A stretch of 64,000 bases of DNA from Dietzia sp. NCCP-2495 (GTDB lineage: Bacteria > Actinomycetota > Actinomycetes > Mycobacteriales > Mycobacteriaceae), in assembly GCF_026011735.1 (NCBI RefSeq), contig NZ_BRVN01000005.1:62001-126000 (forward strand), written 5' to 3'. The notes under the pieces are model-generated. The model had not been told where the DNA came from. It was given only the letters and a program-made list of their open reading frames with translations, and made no database searches. The position numbers were made by a program, and so were the translations under genes. Positions 1-8,107 of the stretch are shown in pieces. Position 1 is the stretch's first letter. Each line of letters starts with the position of its first letter.

Positions 1-27
1 GGTAGACCGAGAGAAGAGGACGCCATC

Positions 28-336
28 ATGGCCGGTCAGACGCTCGAGCACACTGGTGCCGCCATCGTCGAGGAGTACTACCCGGAATATGCGACGACCG
101 AGGCTCCCGTGTACACGCTGTACTCGGGGCCGCTGTACCTCGGTTCGGCCATCATCCTGCTGAGCATGTGCATGCTCGGTCTGCCGCTCACCGCGGCGGG
201 CTACTTCGCGGACGACATGGGCGTCTCCATGGGTCTCGTCATCGCCGCCGTCGTGGCCACCGCCGTCGTGTTCCTGGTCGGTCTCGGCATCTGCTTTTAC
301 GCGTTCCGCAAGCACGGGCGTGAGGACGGGCACTGA
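28..336 (+). CDS. small two-helix membrane protein, unknown function
   Basis: I do not recognise this 102-residue protein. It has an acidic, Tyr-rich N-terminus, then two hydrophobic segments (about residues 34-56 and 69-93), and ends in a short basic and polar tail. It is probably an inner-membrane protein with both ends on the same side. The ATG has a good ribosome site, AGAGGA at 15-20. It stops at the point where the upstream extension of the DUF445 frame begins, so the two genes may be co-transcribed and coupled. Anything upstream lies outside the window. Confidence 0.75.
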   Translation: MAGQTLEHTGAAIVEEYYPEYATTEAPVYTLYSGPLYLGSAIILLSMCMLGLPLTAAGYFADDMGVSMGLVIAAVVATAVVFLVGLGICFYAFRKHGREDGH

Positions 337-422
337 CAGTCGGTTCCGCCGTCACGACGGCACCCGCCTTCAAGGCGGGTGATCCGTCGGACGACGCTGC
401 GCGGAGGGTCGCCCTCCGCCGG

Positions 423-1631
423 ATGAAGTTGGTCGCGACGGGGTTCCTCGTCGCGGCCGGTCTCGTTTATCTGGCCGCCGAGTACTGGCTCCACAACGGC
501 GGACCGCAGTGGGTCAACTATGTGCGTGCCGCCGCGGAGGCGGGCATGGTCGGCGGTCTCGCCGACTGGTTCGCCGTGACCGCGCTGTTCCGGCACCCGC
601 TCGGGATCCCGATCCCGCACACGGCGCTCATCCGCAAGAAGAAGGACCAGCTCGGCGACTCTCTCGGCGGGTTCGTGGGGGAGAACTTCCTCGATCCCGA
701 GATGGTGAGCGAGAAGGTCCGCAGCGCCCACATCCCCGAGCGTGCCGGCGAATGGCTGGCGGTCGACGAGAACCGTGCTCTCGCCTCCGACCAGGCGGCC
801 AAGGCCATCCGCTCGACTCTCGCGGTCCTCCGCGACGAGGACGCCGTCGCGATCATCGAACGCACTATCGTCGCCCGCATCGCGGAGCCCCAGTGGGGTC
901 CACCGGCTGGTCGCATCCTCGCTGAACTGTTGGAGGAGGGGCGTCACCTCCCGCTCATGGATCTCATGGCCGACCGGGCCTACGGCTGGGTCGACGCCCA
1001 TCCGGAGACCATCGACCGCTGGGTCCGCGAGAAGGCGCCGACGTGGGCGCCCGAATTCGTCAACGAGCTGCTCTCTGACCGTGCGTACCGCGAGTTGTCC
1101 GAATGGACGTGGCAGATCAAGGTCGACAAGCAGCACGCGGTGCGGCTCGCCCTGATCGGGTTCGTCGAGGACTTCGCCCGCGATCTGCAGTCCGATCCGG
1201 CCACCATGGCCAAGCTCGAGACGTTCAAGCACGAGGTCATGAACCGCGACGAGGTGCGCCGTGCCGCCGGCTCGGCGTGGGCGTCCGCCAAGCGGATGAT
1301 CGTCGAGGCCACCGAGGACACCTCCTCCACGTTGCGCGTCAAGATCGACGACCTGCTGCGGCGGTTGTCCGAGATGCTGGTCGGCGACGAGAAGGTGCGC
1401 AACCGCCTCGACGACTACATGACCCGCACCGCCGCGTACGTCGCGGAGAACTACGCGGGTGAGGTGACGTCGATCATCTCCGAGACGGTCGAGCGGTGGG
1501 ACGCCGATGAGGCCTCGGAGAAGATCGAACTGCTCGCCGGCAAGGATCTGCAGTTCATCCGCATCAACGGCACGGTCGTCGGTGCGCTCGCGGGCCTGGC
1601 GATCTATACCGCCACCCAGCTCATCTTCTGA
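423..1631 (+). CDS. DUF445 family membrane protein
   Basis: This is a 402-residue DUF445 (YjiN-like) protein of unknown biochemical role. A membrane segment near the N-terminus is followed by the family signature around GGLADWFAVTALFRHP. A long, mostly helical charged region follows and the protein ends in a second hydrophobic segment. The start is uncertain. The frame stays open upstream to 324, and the residues before the ATG (D-A-A-R-R-V-A-L-R-R) resemble the N-terminus I recall for mycobacterial homologues. No ATG, GTG or TTG exists there; only a CTG at 333, which overlaps the upstream TGA. The ATG at 423 follows a hairpin (GGAGGG/CCCTCC, 403-417) that contains the only Shine-Dalgarno-like bases. 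Homologues precede the XRE-hbhA pair in mycobacteria. Confidence 0.85.
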   Translation: MKLVATGFLVAAGLVYLAAEYWLHNGGPQWVNYVRAAAEAGMVGGLADWFAVTALFRHPLGIPIPHTALIRKKKDQLGDSLGGFVGENFLDPEMVSEKVRSAHIPERAGEWLAVDENRALASDQAAKAIRSTLAVLRDEDAVAIIERTIVARIAEPQWGPPAGRILAELLEEGRHLPLMDLMADRAYGWVDAHPETIDRWVREKAPTWAPEFVNELLSDRAYRELSEWTWQIKVDKQHAVRLALIGFVEDFARDLQSDPATMAKLETFKHEVMNRDEVRRAAGSAWASAKRMIVEATEDTSSTLRVKIDDLLRRLSEMLVGDEKVRNRLDDYMTRTAAYVAENYAGEVTSIISETVERWDADEASEKIELLAGKDLQFIRINGTVVGALAGLAIYTATQLIF

Positions 1632-1703
1632 GCTCCGCAGTGGCCGGCACGCCTGCATTACATGTGTAGAGCACTGCTAGCTGTGTCGTGAGCTGAGCCC
1701 CCA

Positions 1704-1716
1704 GTCGCACTGCGAC
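1704..1716. promoter_or_regulatory. perfect palindrome, candidate regulator operator
   Basis: GTCGCA-C-TGCGAC is a perfect 6+1+6 inverted repeat about 160 bp upstream of the XRE-type gene. A dimeric repressor could bind it, most simply the adjacent regulator itself. That assignment is inference from position only. Confidence 0.4.
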
Positions 1717-1793
1717 AGTGGCGTTATGCCTGGAGTGAACACACCCCCGGCAAGGTGGGGGCATGTGACGAACGACACCGCTAGAGGGCTCAA

Positions 1794-1827
1794 TTAGCGC
1801 TTGCTGCAGTTAGCACGTCTTGTTAGC
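1794..1827 (+). repeat. three TTAGC direct repeats before the XRE gene
   Basis: TTAGC occurs at 1794-1798, 1810-1814 and 1823-1827. The steps are 16 and 13 bp, in the region where the promoter of the next gene should lie. It may be an operator or part of the promoter. Confidence 0.35.
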
Positions 1828-1873
1828 GTTGTCGGCGGACGAAGACGGATGCAGTGCAGAGGGGGTGGATCCC

Positions 1874-2395
1874 ATGGCAGCTCAACGAGGACGTAAGAGC
1901 GAGAAGCCGACGGGTTCTGCCGACCAGTCGGTGGCTCCGGCCACCGGGGCAGCCCTTGCTCGCCGGTCCAAGCCCACGGGAGAGGTGCCGGTTAATGCCG
2001 GTGCCGGAAACCGTGCCGAGGGCGGCAAGCGCTCGTCCGATTCGCAGGACATCGGGTCGTTCATCCGCGCACAGCGGGAGGCCGCTCAGGTGTCCATCCG
2101 GCAGCTCGCAGAGCGCGCCGGCGTCTCCAACCCGTATCTGAGTCAGATCGAGCGTGGGCTGCGCAAGCCGTCCGCCGAGGTCCTGTCACAGATCGCCAGA
2201 GGTCTGAGGCTTTCCGCCGAGGTGCTGTACGCGCAGGCGGGAATTCTCGAACTCAAGCAGGGGAGCCCGGTGAGGGATGCGGTCCTCACTGCTCCTGACC
2301 TCACAGAACGGCAGAGGGAGGTGCTCGTGGAGATCTACGAGTCGTTCCGAGCGAACAACGAGACCGCCGCTGAACAGGTCGTCGACGTCCCCTGA
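1874..2395 (+). CDS. XRE-family transcriptional regulator
   Basis: This is a 173-residue DNA-binding protein. The first 58 or so residues are polar and probably disordered. A Cro/CI helix-turn-helix follows at about residues 60-125, including LAERAGVSNPYLSQIERG, and a short acidic tail ends the protein. The ATG is preferred over the upstream TTG at 1820 because GAGGGG lies 8-9 nt before it. The protein corresponds in position to the mycobacterial regulator Rv0474, directly upstream of hbhA. Its stop is about 80 bp before the hbhA-like start, so the pair may share a transcript. The target genes are unknown. Confidence 0.85.
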   Translation: MAAQRGRKSEKPTGSADQSVAPATGAALARRSKPTGEVPVNAGAGNRAEGGKRSSDSQDIGSFIRAQREAAQVSIRQLAERAGVSNPYLSQIERGLRKPSAEVLSQIARGLRLSAEVLYAQAGILELKQGSPVRDAVLTAPDLTERQREVLVEIYESFRANNETAAEQVVDVP

Positions 2396-2475
2396 TGTCG
2401 TACGGCGGCCCGAGTGGCCACGAGAACACCACAGACGTGAACACCAGAACGAGACCAACCGTAGAAGGAGTCGAC

Positions 2476-3453
2476 ATGACCGAGAAGAAGACCACCGCCA
2501 AGAAGGCCCCGGCCAAGAAGGCGCCCGCCAAGAAGACCGCCGCCAAGAAGGTGTCCGGTTCGGCGAAGACCGCCCCGGCCAAGGCCACCACCAAGGACGT
2601 CGCCGTGGACGGTCCGCTCGGTCAGGCGATCGCCGCCGTGCGTACCCCGGTCTACGCCTACGTCGGCGTGAACGACCTCGCGATCCAGGCCGTCACCGGT
2701 CTCGTCACCGACCTCCGTCGTCGTGCCGAGGATGCCGTCACCGACGCGCAGACCAAGGTCACCGAGCGCTACACCGAGGCCCAGGCCAAGGTGGCCGAGG
2801 TGCCCGGGCGCGTCCAGAGCCTGCCGACCGAGGTCGAGGAGCTCGTCAACCGCTTCCGTCCGGAGGAGCTGCGCAAGGTCGCGGACGCCTACGTCCAGGT
2901 CGCCGCCGGCATCTACGACGGTCTCGCCGCTCGCGGTGAGGATGTCGTGACCCGCCTCCGCGAGGAGAACCCGCAGCTCGAGGCCGGGCTGGCTCTGGTC
3001 AACGAGCAGGTCGCCCGTGCGACCGCGGTCGTCGAGGAGCAGGTCGAGCTGGGCGAAGAGGCCCTCGGCACCGTCGCCCGTCAGACCCGTTCCATCGGTG
3101 TGAAGGCCGCCGGCCGCGTCTCCAAGTCCGCCCGCCAGGCCGCCGAGGAGATCGGTGACGCCGCCGATAAGGCCGCCGACGCCGTGGACGAGGCCGCCTA
3201 CGCCGTGTCCGATGAGGTCCAGAGCACCGCCGCCAAGGTCGAGGACCGCACTATCGCCGAGAAGAAGGCCCCGGCCAAGAAGGCTCCGGCGAAGAAGGCT
3301 CCGGCGAAGAAGGCTCCGGCCAAGAAGGCCGCGTCGACCACCACTGCGAAGAAGACCACGGCTGCGAAGCCGGCCGCGTCGACCACCGCCGCCAAGCCGG
3401 CTGCGTCGACCACCGCCGCGAAGCCGGCCGCCGGCTCCGCCGACACCAAGTGA
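2476..3453 (+). CDS. hbhA: heparin-binding haemagglutinin-like protein
   Basis: This 325-residue protein resembles HbhA, the mycobacterial surface adhesin that binds heparan sulfate through a Lys/Ala/Pro tail and also associates with lipid inclusions. The central part, about residues 45-270, is a long amphipathic coiled coil including EELRKVADAYVQVAAG and an EALGTVARQTR block shared with HbhA. The C-terminus carries repeated KKAPA units followed by KPAASTTAA repeats. Unusually, residues 2-40 form a second Lys/Ala/Pro tail. The start at 2476 is chosen for the strong site AGAAGGAG at 2463-2470 rather than the in-frame ATG at 2395. A hairpin terminator follows. Confidence 0.85.
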   Translation: MTEKKTTAKKAPAKKAPAKKTAAKKVSGSAKTAPAKATTKDVAVDGPLGQAIAAVRTPVYAYVGVNDLAIQAVTGLVTDLRRRAEDAVTDAQTKVTERYTEAQAKVAEVPGRVQSLPTEVEELVNRFRPEELRKVADAYVQVAAGIYDGLAARGEDVVTRLREENPQLEAGLALVNEQVARATAVVEEQVELGEEALGTVARQTRSIGVKAAGRVSKSARQAAEEIGDAADKAADAVDEAAYAVSDEVQSTAAKVEDRTIAEKKAPAKKAPAKKAPAKKAPAKKAASTTTAKKTTAAKPAASTTAAKPAASTTAAKPAAGSADTK

Positions 3454-3493
3454 TGCCGCGCGGGGCGATCCCGCGCACTCACCGATGACGCCG

Positions 3494-3528
3494 CGCCCCG
3501 GCCTGCTCTGAACGAGCAGGCCGGGGCG
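3494..3528 (+). terminator. hairpin terminator after hbhA
   Basis: A perfect 15-bp stem (3494-3508 with 3514-3528) closes a 5-nt loop, TGAAC. It has no clear T-run, as is common in high-GC actinobacteria. Confidence 0.75.
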
Positions 3529-3545
3529 CAGGCATTTGCGCCGAC

Positions 3546-3551
3546 TAGGAT
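3546..3551 (+). promoter_or_regulatory. leaderless -10 element TAGGAT
   Basis: TAGGAT lies exactly 7 nt before the GTG at 3559, so transcription should begin at or beside the start codon. This supports GTG 3559 over the ATG at 3550, which overlaps the hexamer. Confidence 0.7.
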
Positions 3552-3558
3552 GGCGGCC

Positions 3559-3840
3559 GTGATCGATCAAATCTCGGGTTCGTGGGGCATGGTCAAGATG
3601 GGCATCCAGGCGGCGCTGGTCGTCTGGGCGCTCGCCGGACTGCTCCTGGCCGCTCTTCCGCCGGCCTCCGCCTATTCGATCGAGGGCAAATGGCCGAAGG
3701 CCGCGTGGATCGGTATCTGTGCCGTCGCCGCCGTGTTGTTCGCGATCCGACCGCTCGGGTTCCTCAGCCTCATCGCCATGGTCGCCGTGGGCGTCTTCTT
3801 CGCCGACGTGAGACCGGCGGTGGGTGGGCGACGTCGATGA
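3559..3840 (+). CDS. DUF2516 family small membrane protein
   Basis: This is a 93-residue membrane protein. A hydrophobic stretch (about residues 10-33) includes LVVWALAGLLLAALPPASA, and two closely spaced hydrophobic segments follow at about 47-62 and 64-82. It matches the DUF2516 proteins that follow hbhA in mycobacteria (Rv0476 position). Function is unknown. The GTG start is fixed by the leaderless promoter. The stop overlaps the start of the MerR-type gene by ATGA, so the two form an operon. Confidence 0.75.
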   Translation: MIDQISGSWGMVKMGIQAALVVWALAGLLLAALPPASAYSIEGKWPKAAWIGICAVAAVLFAIRPLGFLSLIAMVAVGVFFADVRPAVGGRRR

Positions 3841-4550
3841 CGTCCCCCGGCGCCGGGCAGGGGCTACGCATCGACGAGCTCGCCGCCGAGGTGGGAACCA
3901 CGGCCCGGAATATCCGCGTGTATCAGGAACGCGGGCTGCTCCCGTCCCCTGAACGGCGCGGACGAACCGCCTACTACGGCGCTGAGCACAAGCAACGGCT
4001 CCTGTTGATCCTGCGGCTGCTCGACCGCGGTTACACGTTCGCGACGATCGAGGAGCTGCTCATCGCCCAGCGTCACGGGTTCAGCCTCACCGATCTGCTC
4101 GAGGTCCACAGCGTCCGGTCTGACAGGCGATCCTCCGGAACCCGTCGGCGCCGCCTCCCGCGCGGCGGTGTGCAGGCGGTGACCGGGTTCGAGCTCCCCG
4201 AGGACCTCCTGGACCAGGGTTCCGCGATCGGCCTGAGCGCGGAGACCAGCTCGGACGATCACTTCCTGGCCGACGAGTACATGTACAAGCTCCTCCGCGA
4301 ACTGATCGTGTTGGGGGTCGACGAGGAGGGCCTCGACCGCATCGGCACCACGTTCATGGAAGGGCAGGCCACGGCGGCCAGTGCTATCGAGGTCCTGGTG
4401 GAGACTCTGCGGGACTCCGGAATGGACCAGGCCGTCATCGAGAAACGTGTCACCGACATCCTGCCCGGTGCCGGAGCGGCCGCACGCCTGATCTTTCTCT
4501 CCGCAGTCCAGACACTATTGTCCGACAACCACGGATTCCCCAAGAGCTGA
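3837..4550 (+). CDS. MerR-family transcriptional regulator
   Basis: This is a 237-residue regulator with an N-terminal MerR winged helix. Residues about 10-80 include LAAEVGTTARNIRVYQERG and a dimerisation helix. A long helical effector domain without obvious metal-binding cysteines follows. The start overlaps the preceding stop as ATGA. Residues about 95-111 are Arg-rich and do not look like the rest of the protein. In the +1 frame, 4120-4170 reads LTGDPPEPVGAASRAAV, which looks like a normal linker. A pair of compensating single-base indels, or sequencing errors, is therefore possible. The ligand is unknown. Confidence 0.8.
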   Translation: MTSPGAGQGLRIDELAAEVGTTARNIRVYQERGLLPSPERRGRTAYYGAEHKQRLLLILRLLDRGYTFATIEELLIAQRHGFSLTDLLEVHSVRSDRRSSGTRRRRLPRGGVQAVTGFELPEDLLDQGSAIGLSAETSSDDHFLADEYMYKLLRELIVLGVDEEGLDRIGTTFMEGQATAASAIEVLVETLRDSGMDQAVIEKRVTDILPGAGAAARLIFLSAVQTLLSDNHGFPKS

Positions 4551-4620
4551 GTGCACTGTGCCCGCGGAAGGGGTGAGTGCTCTGTGCCCGCGGAAGGGTT
4601 GAGTGCGCTGTGCCCGAGTG
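4549..4620. repeat. 26-bp tandem repeat, about 2.7 copies
   Basis: The repeat begins inside the MerR-type stop codon, at 4549, 4575 and 4601. The unit starts GAGTGCNCTGTGCCCGCGG. It fills most of the gap between the convergent MerR-type and purU genes and may serve as a spacer or termination region. Confidence 0.8.
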
Positions 4621-4637
4621 TCCGGTGTCCGCGCGGA

Positions 4638-5504
4638 CTAGGTGAACACCACGGTGCGTCCGCCGTGCACCAGGATCCGGTCCTCGAGGTGCCAGCGCAG
4701 ACCCCGCGCGAGGACCAGCTTCTCGGCGTCGCGCCCCTGACGGACCATGTCCTTCACGGTCGCGGTGTGGTCGACGCGGATGACGTCCTGCTCTATGATC
4801 GGGCCCTCGTCCAGATCGGCGGTCACGTAGTGGCAGGTCGCCCCGATCAGCTTCACCCCGCGGGTGTGAGCCTGGTGGTACGGGCGGGCACCGACGAAGC
4901 TCGGGAGGAAGCTGTGGTGGATGTTGATCGCCCGTCCGGCCCATCTGGTGCACAGCTCGTCGGGCAGGACCTGCATGAAGCGGGCCAGCACGATCGCGCG
5001 CGGGTCGATGTCGTCGACCAGGGTCGCGACCTCGTCGAATGACGGGCCGCGATCGGAGGGATCGGCCGGGAAGGGGATGTGGTGGAACGGCACCCCGTGC
5101 GCCTCGGCCATCCCGCGCAGGTTGTCATGGTTCCCGATCACGGCGCGCACCCGGGCCGGATAGTCGCCGCTCGCGACGCGACCCAGCAGGTCGTGCAGGC
5201 AGTGCCCGTCCTTCGACACCAGGATCACGACGTCCTTCGGCTCGTCCGAATCGGCGATGTCCCACTCGGTCTCCGGGCCGAGCTCGCTCGCGACACGATC
5301 GAAGCGGCGACGCAGCTCGTCGAGCTCCATCCCGATCGACGCGGCGTCGACCGCCTGCCTCGTGAAGAACCAGCCGGTGTCCTCGTCCGCGTGGTAGGCG
5401 GCCTCGACGATGGTGCCGCCGAGCTCGGCGAGGAACGTGGCGATGCGGGCGACGATGCCGATGCGGTCCGGGCAGCCGAGGGAGAGGACGAAACGACGTG
5501 ACAT
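4638..5504 (-). CDS. purU: formyltetrahydrofolate deformylase
   Basis: PurU hydrolyses 10-formyltetrahydrofolate to formate and tetrahydrofolate, balancing one-carbon units in the cytosol. The 288-residue protein has an N-terminal ACT domain (about residues 1-85, starting [17 protein letters not shown]). A formyltransferase-fold domain follows with [31 protein letters not shown] and a late LDEGPII. These carry the Asn, His and Asp of the catalytic site. Length is normal for the family. The ATG lies 8 nt downstream of a CACAAT hexamer on the minus strand. The gene is divergent from deoC. Confidence 0.93.
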   Translation of the reverse strand: MSRRFVLSLGCPDRIGIVARIATFLAELGGTIVEAAYHADEDTGWFFTRQAVDAASIGMELDELRRRFDRVASELGPETEWDIADSDEPKDVVILVSKDGHCLHDLLGRVASGDYPARVRAVIGNHDNLRGMAEAHGVPFHHIPFPADPSDRGPSFDEVATLVDDIDPRAIVLARFMQVLPDELCTRWAGRAINIHHSFLPSFVGARPYHQAHTRGVKLIGATCHYVTADLDEGPIIEQDVIRVDHTATVKDMVRQGRDAEKLVLARGLRWHLEDRILVHGGRTVVFT

Positions 5505-5512
5505 GACACGTC

Positions 5513-5518
5513 ATTGTG
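5513..5518 (-). promoter_or_regulatory. leaderless -10 element of purU (CACAAT)
   Basis: On the minus strand CACAAT is followed by 8 nt and then the purU ATG. Confidence 0.55.
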
Positions 5519-5545
5519 CCAGCAGGCGGTGTCGGGGCACGCGGC

Positions 5546-5551
5546 TAGGCT
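5546..5551 (+). promoter_or_regulatory. leaderless -10 element of deoC (TAGGCT)
   Basis: TAGGCT is followed by 7 nt and then the deoC ATG at 5559. It excludes the upstream in-frame TTG at 5514. Confidence 0.7.
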
Positions 5552-5558
5552 GGCTCCC

Positions 5559-6269
5559 ATGGATGCCTCCGCCCCTGCCCCCACCCCCGACGGGCTGACC
5601 CGTGCGCGGGTCGCCGCGATGATCGACCACACGCTGCTCTCGCCGGATTCCTCCCGCGAGGACGTACAAGCCTGCCTGGCCGAAGCACACGAGCTGGGCG
5701 TCAAGGCGGTGTGCGTCAGCCCGGCCATGTTGCCGGTCCGGGGCGAGGAACTCGTCGTGGCCACCGTGGCCGGGTTCCCGTCCGGCAAGCACCACTCCCT
5801 GGTCAAAGCCATGGAAGGCCGGCTCGCCGTGGACCAGGGCGCGCGCGAGGTCGACATGGTGATCGACGTGGGCGCCGCGATCGCGGGACTGGTCGACGAG
5901 GTGATGGCCGACGTCCTCACCATGCGTGACGCGGTGCCGCCGCCGGTGGTCATCAAGGTGATCCTCGAGACCGCGGCGCTCCACAAGGCCCTGGGCGATG
6001 AGGCCGGTGACCGGCGCATCGAGGAGCTGTGCCACGCCGTCGCCAAGGCCGGGGCCGATTTCGTCAAGACCTCCACCGGGTTCCACCCCGCCGGCGGTGC
6101 CAGTGTGCGCGCGGTGGAGGCGATGCACCGTGCCGTGGGCGGCACATTGGGGATCAAGGCGTCCGGCGGAATCCGAGATGCCGACACGGCTCGCGCTATG
6201 ATCGCCGCCGGCGCGACCCGGCTCGGCCTGAGCGGCAGCCGCGGAGTGCTCGACGGGTTCCCGGAATAG
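5559..6269 (+). CDS. deoC: deoxyribose-phosphate aldolase
   Basis: DeoC cleaves 2-deoxyribose-5-phosphate to glyceraldehyde-3-phosphate and acetaldehyde in deoxynucleoside catabolism. The 236-residue class I aldolase shows [11 protein letters not shown] near the N-terminus, VDMVIDVGA, and the Schiff-base lysine in FVKTSTGF (about K170). IKASGGIRD and LGLSGSRG follow in the phosphate-binding part. The start is the leaderless ATG. In mycobacteria deoC follows the hbhA block, as here. A strong hairpin follows the stop. Confidence 0.95.
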   Translation: MDASAPAPTPDGLTRARVAAMIDHTLLSPDSSREDVQACLAEAHELGVKAVCVSPAMLPVRGEELVVATVAGFPSGKHHSLVKAMEGRLAVDQGAREVDMVIDVGAAIAGLVDEVMADVLTMRDAVPPPVVIKVILETAALHKALGDEAGDRRIEELCHAVAKAGADFVKTSTGFHPAGGASVRAVEAMHRAVGGTLGIKASGGIRDADTARAMIAAGATRLGLSGSRGVLDGFPE

Positions 6270-6275
6270 TCGTCG

Positions 6276-6302
6276 CCGGGGACGGTCCCGCCCCGTCCCC
6301 GG
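6276..6302 (+). terminator. hairpin terminator after deoC
   Basis: A perfect 10-bp stem CCGGGGACGG/CCGTCCCCGG (6276-6285 with 6293-6302) lies between convergent deoC and the ABC transporter gene. Further GC-rich inverted sequence follows to about 6350. Confidence 0.65.
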
Positions 6303-6364
6303 GGCCAGCGTGCCTACGGCGCCCCGTCCCCGGGAGCGGCCCGCCCCGCCCGGGCAGCTCGGAC

Positions 6365-8107
6365 TCAGGCGCGGACCGCCTCGAGCCTCCAGCCGGACGC
6401 AGTGCTGCGCTTGGCCCAGAAGTCCGCGTAGCGGCCGCCGTTGTCGAGCAGCTCGTCGTGCGTGCCCCGCTCGACGACCCGACCCGCGTCGAGGAACAGG
6501 ATCTGGTCCGCGTGACGAATCGTCGGCAGTCGATGCGCCACCACCGCGACGGTCTTGTCGCGGGTCAGCTCCCTGATCCCACCCACCACAGCGGCCTCGT
6601 TCTGCGGGTCGAGCGCACTGGTGGCCTCGTCGAGCAGCACGATCGGCGCGTCCTTGAGCATCGCCCGCGCCACCGAGACACGCTGACGCTCGCCCCCGGA
6701 CAGGGCCGCACCGCCCTCGCCGACGCGGGTGTCCCACCCGTCGGGAAGGCGCTCGACGATCTCGTCGACCCGCGCGACCCGTGCCGCCTCCAGTACCTCG
6801 GCATCGGTGGCATCCGGCCGACCGACCCGGATGTTGTCCAGAACGGACTGGTCGAACAGGTACACGTCCTGGAACACCAATGACACCTGCGCCTGCGCCG
6901 TGTCCGTTCCCAGCTCCGCCAGATCCACCCCGCCGACGGAAATCCGACCCTGATCAGGCTCGTGGAACCGTGCTGCCAGCCTCAGAACCGTCGTCTTACC
7001 CGAGCCGCTGGGTCCGACGATCGCGGTCGTGGTGCCGGCCGGGACCTCGAACTCCACCGAGTGGAGGACGGCGGCGGACTCGTCGTCGTCATACCCGAAC
7101 GTCACGCGATCAAACCTCAGGTCCGACCCCGACGGCGACCGGGGGTCCTCCGGCTCGGCGATCGTCGGCGCGTCGAGCAGGGCATTGATGCGCCGCGCGG
7201 CCACCTGGGCGCGCCGGATCGCCGAGCTGAGGTCGGCCGCCTGGGTCAACGGCTCGACGAACCTCGAGGCGACGGTGATGAGCGCGATCGCGGTGGGCAC
7301 GGCGAGCTCTCCGCCGGAGGCCAGCGCCACCACCACCCACACGAGCAGCATGAACGTCAGCTGCACGACGATCGTGAACACCGCCAGGCCCGGAACGGAG
7401 GCGAACAGCGCGCGCCGGATGGCGGTGCGCAACGCCTGTAAAGAGGTCATGAGCTGCCGCTCGTGCGAGGCGTCGGTGCCGAACACGCGCAACACAGGTT
7501 GGGCCTGGGCGAACTCGATGACCTGCTCGTTCGCGCGAGCGGCGGCGTCGTGCTGGGCCTCGGTCGCGCCCGCGAACAGGCGGTTGCCGACGCGGTTGAC
7601 CAGATACAGCACCGGCGCGGTGACCACCATCGCCAGCGACACCCGCCAGTCGACCCACAGCATCGCCACGGCCACGGTGACCGGGGTCAGGACGGCGGTG
7701 ATGAGTGGCGTGAGCAGTTGCGCAAACACCCTCAGGACCTCGTTGGTGCTGGAGTTGAGTACGCGCGAGGTGGAGCCGGCGGTGTGGTTCGAGAACCAGC
7801 CCAGCGGCAGGGCGCCCAGGTGGTCGCCGAGGCGAAGGCGCAGGTCACGCATCATCGAGATGCCGATCCGCATCCCCGACATGGCCTGCACGTAGCGGCC
7901 GGCCGCGACGGCGACGAGCGCCACCACGACCGCGATGGTCCACGTCCACGCGGTATCGAGATCGCCGCCGAACACCGCGGTGAGCAGTGGCGCGAGCGCG
8001 GCGTAGGCAAGTCCCTGGGCCACGCCCAGCACCAGTACGGCCGCGAAGTAGCGGGGCAGGAGGTGCCGGCTGTCTGCGGGCACGAGAGCGATCATATCGC
8101 GGATCAT
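6365..8107 (-). CDS. ABC exporter-fold ATPase/permease, second subunit
   Basis: This is a 580-residue half-transporter. A six-helix type IV (exporter-fold) membrane domain spans about residues 15-310. A nucleotide-binding domain follows with Walker A GPSGSGKTT, signature ALSGGERQRV and Walker B IVLLDEATSALD. The ATG overlaps the stop of the upstream half-transporter (ATGA), so the two are translated together and probably form a heterodimer. The iron box upstream of the pair suggests a role in iron uptake, like the siderophore transporter IrtAB or YbtPQ. That role is inferred from regulation; substrate residues cannot be read. Confidence 0.9.
   Translation of the reverse strand: MIRDMIALVPADSRHLLPRYFAAVLVLGVAQGLAYAALAPLLTAVFGGDLDTAWTWTIAVVVALVAVAAGRYVQAMSGMRIGISMMRDLRLRLGDHLGALPLGWFSNHTAGSTSRVLNSSTNEVLRVFAQLLTPLITAVLTPVTVAVAMLWVDWRVSLAMVVTAPVLYLVNRVGNRLFAGATEAQHDAAARANEQVIEFAQAQPVLRVFGTDASHERQLMTSLQALRTAIRRALFASVPGLAVFTIVVQLTFMLLVWVVVALASGGELAVPTAIALITVASRFVEPLTQAADLSSAIRRAQVAARRINALLDAPTIAEPEDPRSPSGSDLRFDRVTFGYDDDESAAVLHSVEFEVPAGTTTAIVGPSGSGKTTVLRLAARFHEPDQGRISVGGVDLAELGTDTAQAQVSLVFQDVYLFDQSVLDNIRVGRPDATDAEVLEAARVARVDEIVERLPDGWDTRVGEGGAALSGGERQRVSVARAMLKDAPIVLLDEATSALDPQNEAAVVGGIRELTRDKTVAVVAHRLPTIRHADQILFLDAGRVVERGTHDELLDNGGRYADFWAKRSTASGWRLEAVRA

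Larger units (their letters stand above)
1632..1873. other. intergenic region with candidate operators
   Basis: No gene is seen here. The stretch holds a palindrome at 1704-1716, a small C5/G5 hairpin near 1744-1760 and three TTAGC direct repeats at 1794-1827, all upstream of the XRE-type regulator. It is the likely control region of the regulator and hbhA. Confidence 0.6.

Noticed and set aside
297-1658. Minus-strand open frame of 453 codons opposite the DUF445 gene
   Set aside because: Antisense shadow without family motifs; the plus-strand protein is conserved.
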